This document shows, in pieces, positions 4,454 to 6,155 of a DNA stretch of 6,155 bases. Under the pieces are notes generated by a model. It was not told where the DNA came from. It saw nothing but the letters and a program-made list of their open reading frames with translations, and did not search any database. Both the position numbers and the translations under genes were made by a program. The stretch's first letter is position 1; each line of letters opens with the position of its first letter. Source of the DNA: JBDHXE01 sp039810525 (GTDB taxonomy: Bacteria > Bacteroidota > Ignavibacteria > Kapaibacteriales > UBA2268). Location of the stretch: NCBI GenBank assembly GCA_039810525.1, contig JBDHXE010000145.1, positions 1 through 6,155 of the forward strand, in the 5' to 3' direction.

Positions 4454-6155
4454 TTACCAAATATCAGCTCTATCTTCAGGTTTAATAAATAACTTATCAG
4501 TACTCTTAATCCCAAATGCTTGATAAAATTCAGGAATGTTGACAATACCGCCGTTTACTCTATAATCTCCCGGTGAATGCACATCACTCTTTAATCTATT
4601 AATAAGTTCCTCATCTCTAATATTCATTCTCCATATTTGAGCATAAGATAAGAAAAATCTTTGTAGAGGAGTGAATCCATCAATTTTTGGACTATCCAGA
4701 TTATCTTTAAGAGCTAATCTTAAAGCATTAAGAGCAATTTTTAACCCACCAAAGTCAGCAATATTTTCACCAAGAGTAAGTTCGCCATTAATATGAATAT
4801 CATTTATTACTTTATATGAATTAAACTGGTCTACAAGTACTTTTGCCTTTTTATTAAAATTATCAGCATCTTCTTTTGTCCACCAATCTTTTAAATTACC
4901 ATCAGCATCAAAATTGCGTCCTTGGTCATCAAATCCATGAGTCATTTCGTGGCCAATAACTACTCCAATAGCCCCATAATTAATAGCATCGTCAGCTTCT
5001 GGATTGAAGAATGGTGGCTGCAAAATTGCCGCAGGAAATACAATTTCATTTCCATTAGGATTGTAATAAGCATTTACAGTTTGAGGCGTCATGTGCCATT
5101 CATCTCTATCAACTTCTTTGCCTACCTTGCTTAAATTATCTTCAGATAAGAACTTAGAAGTATTTAGCACGTTTTGGAAGTAATTATTATCGCTAATTTC
5201 TAATTTACTAAAATCTTTCCATTTATCAGGATAGCCAATTTTTACTCTAATTTTTGCTAATTTATCCAATGCTTTTACTTTTGTGGTCTTGCTCATCCAA
5301 CTTAAATTTTCAATTCTGCTTTTAAGGACTTTTCTAAGATTCTCAACTAAAACCAACATCTTATCTTTGGATTTTTGAGGGAAGTATTTTTCTACATAAA
5401 TCTTTCCTACAGGTTCGCCAATTAAGCCATTTACAGTATTCAATACTCTTTTCCATCTCTCTTTCATTACAGGAATACCACTTAGAGTTTTGCCGAAGAA
5501 ATCGAAATTTTCGTTTACAAAATTACTGCTTAAATAAGGGGCTGATTCAGTTAATATTCTCCAAGTCAAAAGAGTTTTCCAATCATCGACTGAATATTTT
5601 GCAAATATTTTATCTAATCCTTCAAAGAAATCAGGTTGTCCTACATTTGCTTCAGAAGGTTTGCTAATACCTAAGTTTTGAAAAAATATATTTAGATCAA
5701 ACAGCTTTAATTTGCCTTGAAGGTCATTAATCTTTAATTTATTATAATTCTTTTCGGGATCTCTAAGTGCAACATTAGTTCTTGATGCTTTAGCTATATC
5801 AGTTTCAATTTCTAAAACTAATTTGCCAGCTTTCTCAGCTTTGTCATTATCATAATTGATTAATTTGAACATATTAGTTATATGTTTAGTAAAATGAGCT
5901 CTAATGTCTTTCATCCTATCATTATCTTCGAGATAATAGTCTCTTTCAGGAAGAGATAAGCCACCTTGATAAAAATTAAAAATATTAATTTTACTATTCT
6001 TATCATCAGCGCCTACCCAGAAAGAAAAGAAAGTATTAATACCTAATGAATTAAAATTAGAGGATAAATTTACAATATCTTTAAAAGTTTTTGCTGAATT
6101 TATTTGATTAAGGTACACCTTAATTGGTTCAAAAGATTTGCTTTCAATTAATTCA
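4454..6155 (-). CDS. M13 family zinc metallopeptidase (neprilysin/PepO type), N-terminus beyond the window
   Basis: This endopeptidase of the neprilysin family cleaves oligopeptides with a single zinc ion; bacterial members are usually secreted or anchored outside the cytoplasm. Residues here are counted from the GTG at 6118. The zinc site is HEMTH (390-394: His390, Glu391, His394) with the third ligand Glu451 in GENIADFGGLK (450-460), and Asp455 completes the ExxxD motif. The substrate-binding NAYYN (349-353), HSPGDYRVNG (514-523) and QGGLSLPERDYY (51-62) are also typical. The C-terminus ends in ADIW, where many relatives have a Cys three residues before the Trp. Family members are commonly about 650-700 residues. 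The frame stays open from 6118 to the window edge and reads family-like sequence (for example SFEPIKVYLNQ), so the GTG is internal and about 100 N-terminal residues, including any signal peptide, lie outside. Confidence 0.95.
   Translation of the reverse strand, partial: ELIESKSFEPIKVYLNQINSAKTFKDIVNLSSNFNSLGINTFFSFWVGADDKNSKINIFNFYQGGLSLPERDYYLEDNDRMKDIRAHFTKHITNMFKLINYDNDKAEKAGKLVLEIETDIAKASRTNVALRDPEKNYNKLKINDLQGKLKLFDLNIFFQNLGISKPSEANVGQPDFFEGLDKIFAKYSVDDWKTLLTWRILTESAPYLSSNFVNENFDFFGKTLSGIPVMKERWKRVLNTVNGLIGEPVGKIYVEKYFPQKSKDKMLVLVENLRKVLKSRIENLSWMSKTTKVKALDKLAKIRVKIGYPDKWKDFSKLEISDNNYFQNVLNTSKFLSEDNLSKVGKEVDRDEWHMTPQTVNAYYNPNGNEIVFPAAILQPPFFNPEADDAINYGAIGVVIGHEMTHGFDDQGRNFDADGNLKDWWTKEDADNFNKKAKVLVDQFNSYKVINDIHINGELTLGENIADFGGLKIALNALRLALKDNLDSPKIDGFTPLQRFFLSYAQIWRMNIRDEELINRLKSDVHSPGDYRVNGGIVNIPEFYQAFGIKSTDKLFIKPEDRADIW

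Noticed and set aside
4922..5134. Plus-strand open frame of 70 codons inside the M13 gene
   Set aside because: Lies opposite the zinc-site region of the peptidase and has no features of its own.
6116..6118. GTG as the start codon of the M13 peptidase
   Set aside because: The frame stays open to the window edge with family-like residues upstream, and about 100 expected N-terminal residues would be missing; the codon is an internal Val.

Overview
The window is AT-rich (about 28-30% G+C in stretches counted by eye) and carries six bacterial genes. The gene set is an RNase HI, a DUF1460 amidase-like protein, a CPA2 antiporter, two UmuD-like S24 proteins and an M13 peptidase. It fits a member of the Bacteroidota/Ignavibacteriota (FCB) group, but nothing here fixes the phylum. 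No RNA gene, CRISPR array, insertion sequence or tRNA was seen.

Layout. (1) Positions 1 to about 310, minus strand: a segment that does not look like the rest. It encodes one RCC1 repeat and then the start of an IPT/TIG domain, in frame with the antiporter gene but interrupted by two TGA codons. It resembles a piece of a eukaryotic (protist) RCC1-IPT protein joined to the bacterial DNA. (2) 146-3442, minus strand: a compact three-gene operon, rnhA, then a DUF1460 exported protein (4-base ATGA overlap), then a KefB/TrkA-N type cation:proton antiporter (4-base gap) whose C-terminal TrkA-C domain is cut off where the foreign-looking segment begins. (3) 3443-3544: a divergent intergenic region with a possible promoter and a perfect 10-bp palindrome placed like an operator. 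(4) 3545-4396, plus strand: two tandem UmuD-like genes. (5) 4397-4453: a strong hairpin terminator, probably serving both convergent sides. (6) 4454 to the right edge, minus strand: an M13 (neprilysin/PepO) zinc metallopeptidase, truncated at its N-terminus by the window end.

The most interesting signal is the UmuD pair. The first protein keeps the Ala-Gly self-cleavage site and the catalytic Lys, but has Asn where the catalytic Ser should be. The second keeps the Ser-Lys dyad (S60 and K97, the same numbers as in E. coli UmuD), but its cleavage-site region has become a charged stretch without Ala-Gly or Cys-Gly. Together they look like a substrate subunit plus a protease subunit: a two-gene UmuD in which cleavage could occur only in trans. 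No umuC polymerase gene follows; the terminator comes directly after the pair.

The second notable point is the left end, where an assembly/amplification chimera with protist DNA, or less likely a real transfer, replaces the end of the antiporter gene.
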